Under the pieces are notes generated by a model. That model saw only the letters and a program-made list of their open reading frames with translations, ran no database searches and was not told where the DNA came from. From the NCBI RefSeq assembly GCF_017896165.1, contig NZ_JAFCNB010000027.1:1-63493 (forward strand): 63,493 nt of DNA. Direction: 5' to 3'. Positions within the stretch are counted from its first letter, which is position 1, and each line of letters begins with the position of its first letter. The translations under genes and the position numbers were made by a program. Shown one piece after another: positions 33,886 to 43,059 of the stretch. The stretch comes from Microbispora oryzae. GTDB taxonomy: Bacteria > Actinomycetota > Actinomycetes > Streptosporangiales > Streptosporangiaceae.

Positions 33886-34515
33886 ATGGTCCCGCGGGCG
33901 GGTCTGACGCCCGATCGGATCACGAGGGCGGCGGCGGATCTCGCCGACGAGGTCGGCTTGGACAAGGTCACCGTTTCCGGGCTCGCACGGCACTTCGGGG
34001 TGAAGGACGCGAGCCTGTATTCGCACATCAAGAACCTTCAGGACCTGCGTACCCGGGTGGCTCTGCTCGCCGCCGGCGAGATGACAGAAGACATCGCCCT
34101 CGCGGTCGCCGGCCGTTCGGGCAAGGACGCTCTCGCTGCCTTCGCCCGGGCGTACCGGGAGTTCGCGCTACGGCATCCGGGGCGCTACGCGGCGACGCAG
34201 TTGCGGCTCGATCCGGCGGACGTGGCCGGCACACCGGCGTACGTGCGCAACGTCGACCTGACCTACGGCATGCTCCGCGCGTACGGGCTCACCGAGCCCG
34301 ACCTGACCGACGCGGCCCGCCTGCTGCGCAGCGCCTTCCACGGTTACAGCGTGCTTGAGGCCGCCGGTGGCTTCGCCCACCCTCGTGACGTCGACGCCTC
34401 ATTCGAGCGGGCCATCGAAGCCCTGCACGTACTGCTGACGCGGTGGCCGTCCGCGGCCCGGAACTCCTCGACCGGAACAGACGACGCACCAGACGAGAAG
34501 GAAAACAGATCATGA
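33886..34515 (+). CDS. TetR-family regulator
   Basis: A 209-residue TetR regulator. Helix-turn-helix PDRITRAAADLADEVGLDKVTVSGLARHFGVKDASLYSHIKNLQDLRTRVA, followed by a TetR_C-type domain with FARAYREFALRHPGRYAATQL and FHGYSVLEAAGGFAHP (WHG-domain features). ATG at 33886 is preceded by GGGGTGG; an upstream ATG at 33859 lies inside the putative operator. The stop overlaps the start of the downstream alpha/beta hydrolase (ATGA), so repressor and hydrolase are one unit. Confidence 0.92.
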   Translation: MVPRAGLTPDRITRAAADLADEVGLDKVTVSGLARHFGVKDASLYSHIKNLQDLRTRVALLAAGEMTEDIALAVAGRSGKDALAAFARAYREFALRHPGRYAATQLRLDPADVAGTPAYVRNVDLTYGMLRAYGLTEPDLTDAARLLRSAFHGYSVLEAAGGFAHPRDVDASFERAIEALHVLLTRWPSAARNSSTGTDDAPDEKENRS

Positions 34516-35336
34516 GAAGCGCGACACTGGCCGTTCCCGGAGCGAGCCTCTACTACGAGGTGCGCGGCCGGGGTCCGGTGCTGCTGTTGTTGCCCGGCGG
34601 GGGCGGCGACGCCGCCGTCTATGACGGATTCGCCGACGCGCTGGCCGAGCACTACACGGTGGTGACCCTCGATCCACGTGGCTACTCCCGCAGCCGTCTG
34701 GACGATCCCGTCCCCGTTGACCAGCGAGTGGAGACGCAGAGCGACGACGCCCTCCGGCTGATCGACCATCTCGCGCCGTCCGGGGAGGACGTTTACGTCT
34801 TCGGGGGCAGCTCGGGTGCGATCGTCGCACTGGACATGCTCGCCCGGCGCCCCGAGCGCCTGCGCCGGGTCGTCGCCCACGAACCGCCCTACGCCGCGCT
34901 GCTGCCGGCTCCGGAGCGTGGCTTCTTCCATGAGGTGCACCGCGTCTACGTGGCCGAGGGCCTCGCCGCCGCCTCGGCGTACTTCATGGAAGGGATCGGC
35001 GGCACGGTGAAGCCGCTGCCCGACCCGGCCGCCCTGCCGCCCAGGTCCGCCGAGATGATGGTCCGGCTCACCGCCAACTTCCCGGTCTTCATGGAGCACG
35101 AGCTGCGGCAGTTCACGTCGCATGTGCCGGATGAAGCCGCTTTGACGACCGCCGGCGACCGTCTCGTGCTGGCCGCCGGACGGGATACCCGGGGGCATCT
35201 GCCGTACCGGCCCGTGGCCGAGCTGGCGCGGCGGCTGGGCCGTGAAGTCGTCGAGTTCCCCGGCGGACACGGCGGCACCATGGAATGCCCCGACGAGTTC
35301 GGCAAGCTGCTCATCAAGGTGCTGGCCGTGAATTAG
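34512..35336 (+). CDS. Alpha/beta-fold hydrolase
   Basis: A 274-residue alpha/beta hydrolase. The oxyanion region LLLLPGGGGDAAVYDGF is near residue 30, VVTLDPRGYSRSR follows, the nucleophile elbow is FGGSSGAI (Ser near residue 100), and the terminal His is in EFPGGHGGTMECPDEF. It is coupled to the TetR gene by an ATGA overlap and is therefore its likely target. The TetR ligand may be the hydrolase substrate. Specificity is unknown. Confidence 0.9.
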   Translation: MRSATLAVPGASLYYEVRGRGPVLLLLPGGGGDAAVYDGFADALAEHYTVVTLDPRGYSRSRLDDPVPVDQRVETQSDDALRLIDHLAPSGEDVYVFGGSSGAIVALDMLARRPERLRRVVAHEPPYAALLPAPERGFFHEVHRVYVAEGLAAASAYFMEGIGGTVKPLPDPAALPPRSAEMMVRLTANFPVFMEHELRQFTSHVPDEAALTTAGDRLVLAAGRDTRGHLPYRPVAELARRLGREVVEFPGGHGGTMECPDEFGKLLIKVLAVN

Positions 35337-35360
35337 ACCGACGCCGGGGCGCGCCGCCCT

Positions 35361-35666
35361 CTACCTGTCGTCGTCCGCCGGGGTCTGGGCCAGGACGCGA
35401 TCGGCTGTGGCGGTCACCACCGCGGCGGCCGCGGAGATCTCCTGAAGTTGAGCGGGAGTCAGCCCCCGCAGGACCTTCTCCAGTGTCTCCAGGTCGGCAT
35501 GGTAGGCGGCGGCCATGGCCGCCTGGGCTTTGGCCACCCGGCCGGCCTCGTCGACGGCACGACCGAGCGCCCTGCCCGCTCTGTCCATGACGTCGCCGAA
35601 CTCCCGCGCCGCCTGCTGCGCGATCCTCTCGAGGTTGCGCATCCAATCGGTGTGCTCGTCGTTCAT
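35361..35666 (-). CDS. Small helical hypothetical protein
   Basis: A 101-residue, almost entirely helical protein (MRNLERIAQQAAREFGDVMD, then VAKAQAAMAAAYHADLETLE). No membrane segment or motif is seen. It converges with the hydrolase and diverges from the formate dehydrogenase operon. It could be a phasin-like or structural protein, but nothing decides this. Confidence 0.6.
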   Translation of the reverse strand: MNDEHTDWMRNLERIAQQAAREFGDVMDRAGRALGRAVDEAGRVAKAQAAMAAAYHADLETLEKVLRGLTPAQLQEISAAAAVVTATADRVLAQTPADDDR

Positions 35667-35904
35667 TGCATTCCTCTGAGTGCGCGCTCGCCGGGCACCA
35701 CGGCCCCGCCCCGGCGCTGATCGATGGTGTGCACGCCTGGTCCAGCGTGTCAGATGTTTCCGGGATAGTGCCCGTCCTGAGCGGGGTACACCTGGCCGGA
35801 CCGGTCGTTTCGGTCCCGTTATCCCGCCCCGTTATCCGCAGTCTTGTGATAAAGATCCATAGTCGGGTGATTGAGGTTCGCTCGTGAGGGGCAGGAAGGG
35901 CACC

Positions 35905-38900
35905 GTGGCAGGTGGATGGCTCTCCCGCTGGCCGGTGATCCGGCAGCTCCAGGGAGAGGACGGCAGGCGTGAGGCGGCGCGCTCCGCGCGTACGGACGCC
36001 CTGAGGCCCCGGGTCGAGGAGGCCGACTCCGTCGCCAGGTCCGTCTGCCCCTACTGCGCGGTGGGGTGCGGCCAGCTCGTCTACGTCAAGGACGGGAAGG
36101 TCACCCAGATCGAGGGCGATCCCGACTCGCCGATCTCCCGCGGCCGGCTGTGCCCCAAGGGTTCGGCGAGCAAGCAGCTCGTCACGCATACCGGCCGCCA
36201 GACCCACGTTCTTTACCGGCGGCCGTACGGCACCGAGTGGGAGCGGCTCGACCTCGAGACCGCCATGGACATGATCGCCGACCGGGTCGTGCGTACGCGC
36301 CGGGAGACCTGGGAGCAGACGCACGAGGGCAAGGAGGTCAGGCGCACGTTGGGCATCGCCAGCCTGGGCGGGGCGACGCTCGACAACGAAGAGAACTACC
36401 TGATGAAGAAGCTGTACACCGCCCTCGGCGCGATCCAGGTCGAGAACCAGGCCCGCATATGACACTCCTCCACCGTCCCCGGTCTGGGGACCAGCTTCGG
36501 TCGCGGCGGTGCGACGCAGTCTCAGCAGGATCTCGCGAACGCTGACTGCATCGTCATCCAGGGTTCCAACATGGCCGAGTGCCACCCGGTGGGATACCAG
36601 TGGGTGATGGAGGCGCGCCAGCGCGGCGCGAAGGTCTTCCACATCGACCCGCGGTTCAGCCGGACCAGCGCGACCGTCGACCGCTACCTGCAGATCCGTG
36701 CCGGATCGGACCTCGTCCTGACCGGCGCGCTGATCAACTACGTGCTCAGTAACGAGCTCGACTTCCGTGAGTACGTGCTGGCGTACACGAACGCGGCCAC
36801 GATCGTGTCGGAGGACTTCCGCGACACCGAGGACCTCGACGGCCTGTTCTCCGGGTACGACCCCGAGACCGGCCGGTACGACACGGCCAGCTGGGCGTAC
36901 GAGGGGGACACGGGCCAGACCGACGAGATGAGCGAGGGCGACCAGCGGCACGCCGAGGCCGCCGGTTCGGATTCGTACGGCGCCAGGGGAGCGGGAAGCA
37001 CGGCGACGCCGCCGCAGGACCCGACGCTGAGCCATCCCCGCTGCGTCTACCAGATCCTCAGACGGCATTTCGCGCGCTACACGCCGGAGCGCGTGGCGGA
37101 GCTGTGCGGCATCGCGCCCGAGCAGTTCGCCGAGCTGGCCGAGGCGATCACCGCCAACTCGGGGCGCGAGCGGACGACGGCCTGGGTCTACTCCGTGGGC
37201 TGGACGCAGCACTCGGTCGGCGTGCAGTACATCAGGTCGGCCGCGATCCTGCAGCTCCTGCTGGGCAACATGGGCCGTCCGGGCGGCGGCATCATGGCGC
37301 TGCGCGGCCACGCCAGCATCCAGGGCTCCACGGACATCCCGACGCTGTTCAACCTGCTGCCGGGCTACATCTCCATGCCGCACGCCCACCGGCACGACGG
37401 CCTCGACGACTACCTCAAGCGTGAGGGCGGCGACACCGGCTGGTGGGGCAACCGCCGGGCCTACATGGTCAGCCTGCTCAAGGCGTGGTGGGGCGATTCC
37501 GCGACGGAGGACAACGACTTCCGCTTCGACTACCTGCCGCGCCTCACGGGCGACCACGGTCACTACGCCACTGTGATGGGCCAGATCGACGGCACGGTGA
37601 AGGGCTACTTCGTCGTCGGTGAGAACCCGGCGGTCGGGTCGGCCAACGGCAAGGCGCAGCGGCTCGGGCTGGCCAACCTCGACTGGCTGGTCGTCCGCGA
37701 CCTCATGGTGATCGAGACGGCCTCGTTCTGGAAGGACGCCCCCGAGCTTGAGACGGGCGAGCTGAGCACCGAGGAGATCGGCACCGAGGTCTTCTTCATG
37801 CCGGCCGCGAGCCACGTGGAGAAGGACGGCACCTTCACCAACACCCAGCGGCTGCTGCAGTGGCGCGAGAAGGCCGTCGACCCGCCGGACGACTGCCGCA
37901 GCGACCTGTGGTTCTACTACCACCTCGGCAAGCGGATCCGGCAGCGGCTCGGCGCCGGTCAGGTAGACCCGACGGACCGGCCGTTGATGGAGCTGACCTG
38001 GGACTATCCGGAGGAGGGCGAGCACCGCGACCCGTCGGCCGCGGCCGTGCTCCGGGAGATCGGCGGCGTCGACGCCGAGGGCCGTCCGCTCGGTTCGCTG
38101 CGCGAGCTGAAGCCGGACGGCTCGACGAGCTGCGGCTGCTGGATCTACTGCGGCGTCTACGCCGACGACGTCAACCAGGCGGCCCGGCGCAAGCCGCGCG
38201 GCGAGCAGGGCCCGGTGGCCCCCGAGTGGGGCTGGGCCTGGCCCGCGAACCGGCGCATCCTCTACAACCGCGCCTCCGCCGACCCCGAGGGCCGGCCGTG
38301 GAGCGAGCGGAAGAAGTACGTCTACTGGGACGCCGAGGCGGGCCGCTGGACGGGCCCCGACGTGCCCGACTTCGAGGAGGACAAGCCGCCGTCGTACCGG
38401 CCGCCTGAGGGGGCGAAGGCGCAGGACGCCATCGCCGGGACCGACCCGTTCATCATGCAGTCGGACGGCAAGGGCTGGCTGTACGTGCCGAGCGGCCTGG
38501 CCGATGGGCCGCTGCCCGCCCACTACGAGCCGCACGAGTCGCCGATCCGCAACACCATGTACGGCCGGCAGTCCAATCCCGCCCGCCGGACGGTCGACCG
38601 GCCGGAGAACCCGTACAACCCGGCGCTGTCGCCGCGCTTCCCGTACGTGTTCACCACCAGCCGGGTCACCGAGCACCACACGGCGGGCGCCATGAGCCGG
38701 ACCCTGCCGTATCTGGCGGAGTTGCAGCCCGCGGCGTTCTGCGAGGTCTCGCCCGAGTTGGCCGAGCAGGTGGGGCTGGAGAACGGCGGCTGGGCGACGG
38801 TCGTGACGTCCCGCACGGCGATCGAGCTGCGGGTCCTCGTGACGAACCGGGTCAGGTCGCTCCGCCTCGGCGACACGACCGTGCACCAGATCGTCATGCC

Positions 38901-39087
38901 GTATCACTGGGGCTACGGCGGCGGCGGGCTGGTCACCGGTGACGTTGTGAACGACCTGTCGCCGGTCGTGCTCGACCCCAACGTCTACATCCAGGAGAGC
39001 AAGGCGGGTACGTGTGACGTCCTGCCGGGCCGCCGCCCTCGGGGCGCGGCGCTGCGCGCGCTGATCGAGAGGTACCGCGATGGATGA
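35905..39087 (+). CDS. fdnG: Formate dehydrogenase alpha subunit, selenocysteine-containing (TGA at 36460-36462 read as Sec)
   Basis: Mo/W-bis-MGD formate dehydrogenase catalytic subunit (formate to CO2), 1060 residues with Sec at about 186. The N-terminal [4Fe-4S] motif is C-X2-C-X3-C...C (Cys48, 51, 55, 83). The frame reads through an in-frame TGA in the context ENQARI-U-HSSTVPGLG, the family's active-site signature, and continues with FGRGGATQSQQDLANADC and QGSNMAECHPVG. The C-terminal MGD-binding domain ends at 39087. GTG at 35905 (AGGAAGGG upstream) gives MAGGWLSRWPVIRQLQ, the usual actinobacterial start; a GTG at 35884 would add seven residues. No twin-arginine signal is visible, so the enzyme probably faces the cytoplasm. 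It overlaps the beta gene by 8 bp. An automatic annotation would split it into two pieces. Confidence 0.96.
36460..36491 (+). promoter_or_regulatory. Selenocysteine codon and bacterial SECIS hairpin
   Basis: TGA at 36460-36462, then a hairpin with stem GTCCCC (36475-36480) and GGGGAC (36486-36491) closed by a GGTCT loop. Counting U of UGA as 1, the loop G and U fall at 23 and 24, the positions SelB recognises in the E. coli fdhF SECIS, and position 17 is also U (paired here rather than bulged). This supports decoding as Sec. Confidence 0.9.
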
Positions 39088-39838
39088 GACGCCCACCCGG
39101 CGCATGGGCTTCTTCACCGACACCTCGGTGTGCATCGGCTGCAAGGCCTGCGAGGTCGCCTGCAAGGAGTGGAACGACGTGCCCGACGACGGGTTCGTCT
39201 TCCGGGCCACGTCGTACGACAACACGGGCGCGCTGGGCGCCGACACCTGGCGGCACGTCGCGTTCATCGAGCAGGACGGCCGCTGGCTGATGTCGTCGGA
39301 CGTGTGCAAGCACTGCACCAACGCCGCCTGTCTCGACGTCTGCCCGACGGGGGCGCTGTTCCGCACCGAGTTCGACACCGTCGTCGTGCAGTCCGACATC
39401 TGCAACGGCTGCGGCTACTGCGTGCCCGCCTGCCCGTACGGCGTGATCGACCGCAGGGAGCGGGACGGCCGGGCCTGGAAGTGCACGATGTGCTACGACC
39501 GGCTGCGCGGCGGGCTGGAGCCGGCCTGCGCCAAGGCGTGCCCGACCACGTCGATCCAGTTCGGCCCGCTGGACGAGCTGCGCGAACGGGCCCAGGAACG
39601 GGTGGAGCGGCTGCACGCCGAGGGCAGGACCGACGCGCGGTTGTACGGCGAGAGCCCGGACGACGGGGTCGGCGGCACGGGCGCGTTCTTCCTGCTGCTC
39701 GACGAGCCCGAGACGTACGGCCTGCCGCCCGACCCGGTGGTGACGACCAGGGACCTGGGCGAGATGTGGCGCTGGGCGGGGGTCGCGGCCTTCGGCCTCG
39801 CAGGCGCGGTCGCCGCCTGTTTCCTGAGGAGGTCGTGA
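39080..39838 (+). CDS. fdnH: Formate dehydrogenase beta (iron-sulfur) subunit
   Basis: A 252-residue electron-transfer subunit with sixteen cysteines in four clusters: CIGCKACEVACKEW, CKHCTNAACLDVCP, CNGCGYCVPACPYG and CTMCYDRL...CAKACP, giving four [4Fe-4S] centres as in FdnH/FdoH. A single hydrophobic helix near the C-terminus (WAGVAAFGLAGAVAACFL) anchors it to the membrane. The start overlaps the alpha subunit by 8 bp, and the stop overlaps the membrane subunit start (TGATG). It passes electrons from the Mo/Sec site to the NrfD-type subunit. Confidence 0.95.
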   Translation: MDETPTRRMGFFTDTSVCIGCKACEVACKEWNDVPDDGFVFRATSYDNTGALGADTWRHVAFIEQDGRWLMSSDVCKHCTNAACLDVCPTGALFRTEFDTVVVQSDICNGCGYCVPACPYGVIDRRERDGRAWKCTMCYDRLRGGLEPACAKACPTTSIQFGPLDELRERAQERVERLHAEGRTDARLYGESPDDGVGGTGAFFLLLDEPETYGLPPDPVVTTRDLGEMWRWAGVAAFGLAGAVAACFLRRS

Positions 39839-40761
39839 TGCCGAGGCGGCGGGACGAGATGGTGCCGGAGGCCGAGTTCCGGTCCTACTACGGCCAGCCG
39901 ATCGTCAAGAAGCCCATCTGGCACGAGCCCCACATGCCGACGTACCTCTACCTCGGCGGCCTGTCCGGGGCGGCGTCCGTGATGGCCGTGGCGGCCCGGT
40001 TGAGCGGCGCCGACCGGCTCGCGCGCGCCTCTCAGATGATCGCGTTCGGCGGCGGCGCGGCGGGGGCCGGGTTCCTCGTCGCGGAGCTGGGCCGGCCCGA
40101 GCGCTTCCTCAACATGCTGCGGGTCTTCAAGGTCACCTCGCCGATGAGCGTCGGCTCCTGGACGCTCGCGGCGCACGGCGGCCTGACCTCGGTCGGCGCC
40201 GCGTCGGCCGTGACCGGCGTCCTGCCCGTCGTGGGCGACGCCGCGACCCTGGCGAGCGGGGTCACCGGCGCGCTCATGGCCACCTACACGGCCGTGCTCC
40301 TCGCCGACACCGCCGTCCCGGCGTGGCACGAGGCCATGCGTGAGCTGCCGTTCCTGTTCGCGGGGAGCGCGACGGCGTCGGCGGGGGCGATGGCGATGCT
40401 GACGACGCCGCGCCGCCTGGCCGGGCCGGCCCGTGCGGCGGCCGTGACCGGAGCGGCGGTAGAGACGGCCGCCGGCGCGCTCATGGAGCGCCGCCTCGGC
40501 ATGCTCGCCGAGCCGTACCGGACCGGCCGGGCCGGGCGGCTGATGCGGGCGTCCCGCGCGCTCACAGTCGGCGGCGGCCTGCTCGCGGCGGTCGCCGGCC
40601 GCAGCCGTACGCTGACCGCCCTGTCGGCCGCGGCGATCACCGCGGGCGCCCTGTGCACCCGGTTCGGCGTGCTGGAGGCGGGCCGTGTCTCGGCCGCCGA
40701 CCCGAAGTACACCGTCGTCCCCCAGCGCGACCGCCTCACCGCGAGGCTCGGCGGGCGTTAA
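39838..40761 (+). CDS. NrfD/PsrC-type membrane subunit of formate dehydrogenase
   Basis: A 307-residue polytopic protein with about eight hydrophobic segments. The start MVPEAEFRSYYGQPIVKKPIWHEPHMPTYLYLGGLSG and the AELGRPERFLNMLRVFKVTSPMSVGSW stretch are typical of NrfD/PsrC quinone-interacting subunits. It replaces the cytochrome b gamma subunit of E. coli FDH-N. It probably donates electrons to menaquinone. A GAGGAGG ribosome site lies inside the beta gene. Its last 84 bp are duplicated 2382 bp downstream, where they are not part of any gene. Confidence 0.92.
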   Translation: MPRRRDEMVPEAEFRSYYGQPIVKKPIWHEPHMPTYLYLGGLSGAASVMAVAARLSGADRLARASQMIAFGGGAAGAGFLVAELGRPERFLNMLRVFKVTSPMSVGSWTLAAHGGLTSVGAASAVTGVLPVVGDAATLASGVTGALMATYTAVLLADTAVPAWHEAMRELPFLFAGSATASAGAMAMLTTPRRLAGPARAAAVTGAAVETAAGALMERRLGMLAEPYRTGRAGRLMRASRALTVGGGLLAAVAGRSRTLTALSAAAITAGALCTRFGVLEAGRVSAADPKYTVVPQRDRLTARLGGR

Positions 40762-41007
40762 CCGGGATCAGGCGAGGCGGAGCGCCGCGCGCTCGCGGGG
40801 GACGAGCTCGCCGACGACGGGCGCGCCGGGGACCTCCCCGGCGACGAGCAGCCCGCCCGAGGTCTGGGCGTCGGCCAGCAGGAGCAGATCCTCCTCGCCG
40901 TACCGGCCCGCGTCCAGGTGGGGCTCGACCCAGGCCAGGTTGCGCCGGGTGCCGCCGCTGACGAAACCGTCCCGTACGGCTTCGCGGGCCCCTTCCAGGT
41001 ATGGCAC
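40678..41007. repeat. 330-bp duplication, copy A (3' ends of the NrfD-type gene and selD)
   Basis: Aligns without gaps to 43060-43389 (offset 2382), with four mismatches by eye (about 99 percent identity). It holds the last 84 bp of the membrane-subunit gene, the convergent gap and the last 240 bp of selD. Confidence 0.95.
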
Positions 41008-41135
41008 CTCTCTGGCGAGGTCCATGGACAGCGTCTCCCTGGGCCAGCCCAGCAGGTTCACCGCCACGACCGGTTCGCCGCCCACCGCGTACACGTCGGA
41101 CAGCGTGTTGGTGGCCGCGATCCGCCCCCAGCCGT
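40768..41135 (-). pseudogene. selD relic with internal deletion
   Basis: Two selD pieces fused. The C-terminal part (LEGAREAVRDGFVSGGTRRNLAWVE to the stop) is near-identical to the intact selD. The other (GRIAATNTLSDVYAVGGEPVVAVNLLGWPRETL) matches selD's ATP-binding core with clearly more divergence (near 88 percent at DNA level by eye). About 165 codons between them are missing, and the N-terminus with the catalytic Cys/Lys is absent. Non-functional. Confidence 0.88.
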
Positions 41136-41159
41136 AACCGACGAGGCCGAGGTCCTCGG
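41136..41159 (+). repeat. 24-nt fragment identical to the selC anticodon-arm/variable-arm region
   Basis: Perfect 24-nt match to 44287-44310 of the selenocysteine tRNA gene (end of the anticodon arm plus most of the long variable arm). It abuts the selD relic, so selD and selC pieces that are divergent neighbours at the intact locus are fused here. Confidence 0.85.
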
Positions 41160-41290
41160 AGGACATCGGAAGCACCTGCTCCGATCCCCGAAGGGGAGTG
41201 CCTCCGGACCCGCATAGAGGACATATCCGGTGATCAGCCGGTCGGCGAGCTTGCGAGCGAGTCTCCGACGCCCTCCTTCGCACACGCGAT
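41160..41290 (-). pseudogene. Possible DUF4143-type ATPase C-terminal fragment
   Basis: One minus-strand frame reads LARKLADRLITGYVLYAGPE, then ALPFGDR, resembling the C-terminal end of AAA/DUF4143 ATPases. It has no start and breaks off at the selC/selD debris. Recognition is from memory of the family ending and is weak. Confidence 0.35.
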
Positions 41291-41404
41291 CACGGGCATG
41301 ACCTCGGGAAGACCGGAATCATCGCGGCATCCGGCCGAATTTTCAACGGCGGACCTCACAAGACGTCGACTACTATCAGTAATTAAGTGATAACGTTCGG
41401 TGTT

Positions 41405-42322
41405 ATGCCGTCCCCCCTGCATGACACGCTCAACCTGCTGTTCCGGCACAGACCGCAGTTCGCCGTGGAGATGCTCCGCGATCACCTCGGCGTGGACGTA
41501 CCCGGCGGGCTTCCGGTCCAGGTCGCGAGCAACGACTTGAACGACCGTCCGTCCATCGATCTGCGACCCGATGTCGTGATCACGGTCGGCCCCCGACACA
41601 CCCCCCTTCACGCGATCGTCGTGGAGATCCAGCAAAAGGAGGAGCCGGGCAAGTTGCAGGCGTTGCCTCGATATGCCGCCGCACTGTGGTTGCAGTTGAC
41701 CTGCCCGATCACCGTACTGATGGTCTGCCCGAAGGCTCGTACCGCACAATGGGCGGCCGCACCGATCCGTACGAGCCTGCCCGGCTACACGCTGACCTGC
41801 CAGGTAATCGGTCCAGATCGGATCCCCGCTGTCACCGATCCCGCGGAAGCGGCGGCCCATCCGGAGTTGGCCGCGTTGTCGGTGATGGCGCACGGCGAAC
41901 ATCTGCCGGTGATGGAGGCGTTCGTGGCCGCGCTGCGTCGCCTACCCGATGAATACGCTCCGCAATACTATGAATACGCATACCGACTCGCTACTAGGGC
42001 CGCCAGACACGTCATGGAGAAAGTCATGGAAACTACCACTTGGCCGGTCTACAGCCCCTTCGCCCGTCAGCACTACGGGAAGGGTCTCGAAGTCGGCCGC
42101 GAGGAAGGCCGTGAAGAAGGTCGCGAAGAGGGTCGCAGAAGGGGTCGGGCAGAGGGTGAGGCGAGGGCGGTGCTGACCATCCTGGAGGCTCGCGGCATTC
42201 CCGTCTCCGATTCCGACCGCGCTTTCATCAGGGCCTGCACGGATTTGGGCCTGCTGGATGACTGGGTACGGCGCGCCGCCACTGCGACCTCGGCCGCCGA
42301 CCTGTTCGCAGAGGAGTCCTAG
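41405..42322 (+). CDS. Rpn-like PD-(D/E)XK nuclease / transposase-related protein
   Basis: A 305-residue protein starting MPSPLHDTLNLLFRHRPQFA. A PD-(D/E)XK core is suggested by the spaced acidic/basic residues RPDVVITVG, then HAIVVEIQQKEEPGK. The C-terminal third has the repeated EEGREEG motif and a helical tail (AVLTILEARGIPVSD). Proteins of this type are expanded in Streptosporangiales and Frankia and are annotated as hypothetical or Rpn/transposase-like. ATG at 41405 lacks a ribosome site; a GTG at 41387 is possible, with TACTAT at 41370-41375 as a -10. It is the only intact gene inside the island between the two selD copies. Confidence 0.7.
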   Translation: MPSPLHDTLNLLFRHRPQFAVEMLRDHLGVDVPGGLPVQVASNDLNDRPSIDLRPDVVITVGPRHTPLHAIVVEIQQKEEPGKLQALPRYAAALWLQLTCPITVLMVCPKARTAQWAAAPIRTSLPGYTLTCQVIGPDRIPAVTDPAEAAAHPELAALSVMAHGEHLPVMEAFVAALRRLPDEYAPQYYEYAYRLATRAARHVMEKVMETTTWPVYSPFARQHYGKGLEVGREEGREEGREEGRRRGRAEGEARAVLTILEARGIPVSDSDRAFIRACTDLGLLDDWVRRAATATSAADLFAEES

Positions 42323-42439
42323 CCGCGACGCATACCCGCCATGTCGGGCGGTGACTTCATCCGCATGTTCAAACGGGGCGGCGCCGGCTCTGTTCCTGTG
42401 AGGACGGGCGGGAGGACCTCCTCCTGGCCGTATATGCGG

Positions 42440-43027
42440 CGATCGAAGAGCCCATCAAGGTCTTGCGTACGACGAGGGACGGGATGGCGGTCGGGTCGCT
42501 GCTGGGCCGCCAGGGCCGGGCCAGGCCGAAGGACGCGTCGGCCGCGGTCCCGTTGATCACGCATCGCACCGCCAGGTGGCCGTGCGGGTCGGCGGCCGCC
42601 GTGCTCGGTGCGAACACGAAGCCGTACGGACGGAACGCTACGTCCCTGGCCAGGGCGGCCCGCAGCCAGTCGTTGGCGAACGTGACGTGCGCGGCGGTGA
42701 ACCCGTCGGCCTGGATCGCGGTGGTGGCGCTGCCGCTGGTGCCGTACGTGCCGCCCTCCGGCTTGGGCGTGCCGGCCGCGTTGTCGTAGACGATCACCAG
42801 GTCCCGAGCGTGGCCGGTCGCCCCAGGAAGCACAGGCCGATCTTGGCCTGCGGCACGAGGACGGTCTCCCGATATGTCCCGGCGGCGATCACCAGGGTCC
42901 AGCCCTCGGCCGGGGTGTCCGGGGTCGCGTTGACGGTGGCCTGGACGGTGGCGTGGTCGCGATACAGGTGGAGCCTCGACGGCTCGACAACGCAGACCCG
43001 AACGTGGGGTGCACGCTGACGCCCCAC
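42440..43027 (-). pseudogene. Decayed pectinesterase gene
   Basis: Two minus-strand frames read as successive parts of a pectin methylesterase: DHATVQATVNATP...EGWTLVIAAGTYRETV in one frame, then LVIVYDNAAGTPKPEGGTYG, GFTAAHVTFANDWL and finally LARPWRPSSDPTAIPSLVVR in another. A frameshift lies near 42800-42830. The central catalytic region (QDTL and DFIF motifs) is missing between FANDWLRA and GFVFAPST. There is no signal peptide. An inactive, internally deleted remnant. Confidence 0.8.
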
Positions 43028-43059
43028 TTCAACGCACCGTGCGACGGCTCGCTCCGCAT

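Noticed and set aside
35884..36462. Treating the first part of the formate dehydrogenase as a truncated pseudogene
   Set aside because: The same frame continues in perfect family register after TGA, a SECIS-like hairpin follows, and selA, selB, selC and selD are all nearby.
35314..39405. A very long open frame (over 1300 codons) on the minus strand opposite the formate dehydrogenase genes
   Set aside because: It is antisense to a well-supported operon, is rich in Arg/Val/Leu/His as expected for the complementary frame of GC-rich codons, and has no recognisable domain.
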